Shown piece by piece: positions 4,769-5,241 of a DNA stretch of 5,241 nucleotides. The DNA is from an uncultured Dictyoglomus sp. Its GTDB lineage: Bacteria; Dictyoglomota; Dictyoglomia; Dictyoglomales; Dictyoglomaceae. Each line of letters opens with the position of its first letter. Position 1 is the stretch's first letter. The stretch lies in the NCBI GenBank assembly GCA_938039765.1, contig CALHTV010000060.1, positions 1-5,241 on the forward strand, given 5' to 3'. The notes under the pieces were generated by a model. That model had not been told where the DNA came from and searched no databases. It was given only the letters and a program-made list of their open reading frames with translations. Position numbers and translations under genes: made by a program.

Positions 4769-5236
4769 TTACTTTTCTAGGAAAGAAAAGATCTCTTCTA
4801 AGTCAGGGAGCTCTCTTAAGGGATATATTTTAAAGAATACTATACTACCTTTTTCATCTATTACTATATTTGCTCTTTCTGAAAAGCCATCTTCCTCTCG
4901 GAAAATGTTGTATAATTTAGCTACTTCTCCGTGGGGCCAAAAATCTGATAAAATTTTGAGTTTTTTTAATCCTAAATTTTCAGCCCATGCCTTTTTGGAA
5001 GGTACCGGATCAACACTTATTCCTATGGGAATAGTATTTAATTCTATAAATTTATTATAGTTTTCCTCTAAAGAGAGCATCTGTTTTGCACATACGGAGG
5101 TCCAAGCTAACGGATGAAAGGAAAGAAGGATTCTTTTGTTAGCATAGTCAGATATTCTGAAAATTTCTCCATTTTGATCTTTTAAAGAAAAGACAGGAGC
5201 AAGAGTATTTATATCTAAACCTTTTTGTTTTTTCAT
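4769..5236 (-). CDS. AhpE-like 1-Cys peroxiredoxin
   Basis: A 155-residue thiol peroxidase that reduces hydroperoxides in the cytoplasm. The thioredoxin fold is visible from APVFSLKDQNGE (13-24) onward. The active site HPLAWTSVC (41-49) carries the PxxxTxxC signature, with Pro42, Thr46 and peroxidatic Cys49. Arg121 (SERANIVID) is the conserved Arg that lowers the Cys pKa. LSDFWPHGEVAKLYNIF (96-112) closely resembles the corresponding segment of Mycobacterium tuberculosis AhpE, which makes AhpE-like a better name than BCP/PrxQ. Cys49 is the only cysteine, so there is no resolving Cys and reduction must come from an external thiol or reductase. Length is normal for AhpE (about 153). The ATG (5234-5236) lies five bases from the window edge, so its ribosome binding site is not visible and a slightly longer N-terminus cannot be excluded. 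It converges on the HepT-like gene with only 4 bp between stop codons. Confidence 0.92.
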   Translation of the reverse strand: MKKQKGLDINTLAPVFSLKDQNGEIFRISDYANKRILLSFHPLAWTSVCAKQMLSLEENYNKFIELNTIPIGISVDPVPSKKAWAENLGLKKLKILSDFWPHGEVAKLYNIFREEDGFSERANIVIDEKGSIVFFKIYPLRELPDLEEIFSFLEK

Positions 5237-5241
5237 TTTTT

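Noticed and set aside
4772..4790. CTTTTCT-aggaa-AGAAAAG hairpin near the convergent stop codons, considered as a bidirectional terminator
   Set aside because: It is inside the peroxiredoxin coding end, is A/T-rich, and the T-run lies on the wrong side for termination in either direction.
1..5241. CRISPR repeats, tRNA/rRNA genes, transposase or phage genes, toxin-antitoxin pair
   Set aside because: No regularly spaced repeats, cloverleaf-like segments or transposase motifs were seen. The HepT-like gene has no antitoxin neighbour and a broken active motif, so a working toxin-antitoxin pair is not supported.

Overview
The window looks like chromosomal DNA from a low-GC thermophilic anaerobe. 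It is strongly A/T-rich, Arg is mostly AGA/AGG and Ile often ATA, intergenic gaps are very short, and gene starts carry strong purine-rich ribosome binding sites. The gene content and the Thermotoga-like active site of the alkaline phosphatase fit a Dictyoglomus-type bacterium. That assignment is an inference from style and content, not a match I could run.

Left part (1-1678, minus strand): a two-gene unit. A GH18 chitinase-type glycosidase with no signal peptide comes first. Its stop codon overlaps (ATGA) the start of an Eis-like GNAT acetyltransferase, which is cut off by the left edge of the window. A 167-bp divergent intergenic region (1679-1845) separates this unit from a plus-strand gene. 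It contains a 9+9 bp palindrome, a near-perfect Shine-Dalgarno sequence with no start codon at a normal distance, and a 7-codon mini-ORF that ends on the next gene's start codon.

Middle (1846-3500): a secreted PhoA-family alkaline phosphatase with a complete metal and nucleophile site, followed by a long hairpin that is probably its terminator.

Right part (3541-4764, plus strand): a compact three-gene operon of a PATAN/DUF4388 signalling-type domain protein, a thioredoxin-coupled-type arsenate reductase (ArsC) and a solitary HepT/DUF86-like protein. The HepT-like protein has lost both the catalytic His and the AMPylatable Tyr of its RX4HXY motif. It ends 4 bp from the end of a convergent AhpE-like peroxiredoxin with a single cysteine (4769-5236, minus).

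No gene-free stretch exceeds 300 bp. I saw no tRNA, rRNA, CRISPR array, insertion sequence or phage gene. I found no clear new defence or mobile system. The most unusual items are the degenerate HepT in an ArsC/PATAN operon, the leader architecture before the phosphatase, and the cytoplasmic GH18-acetyltransferase pair.
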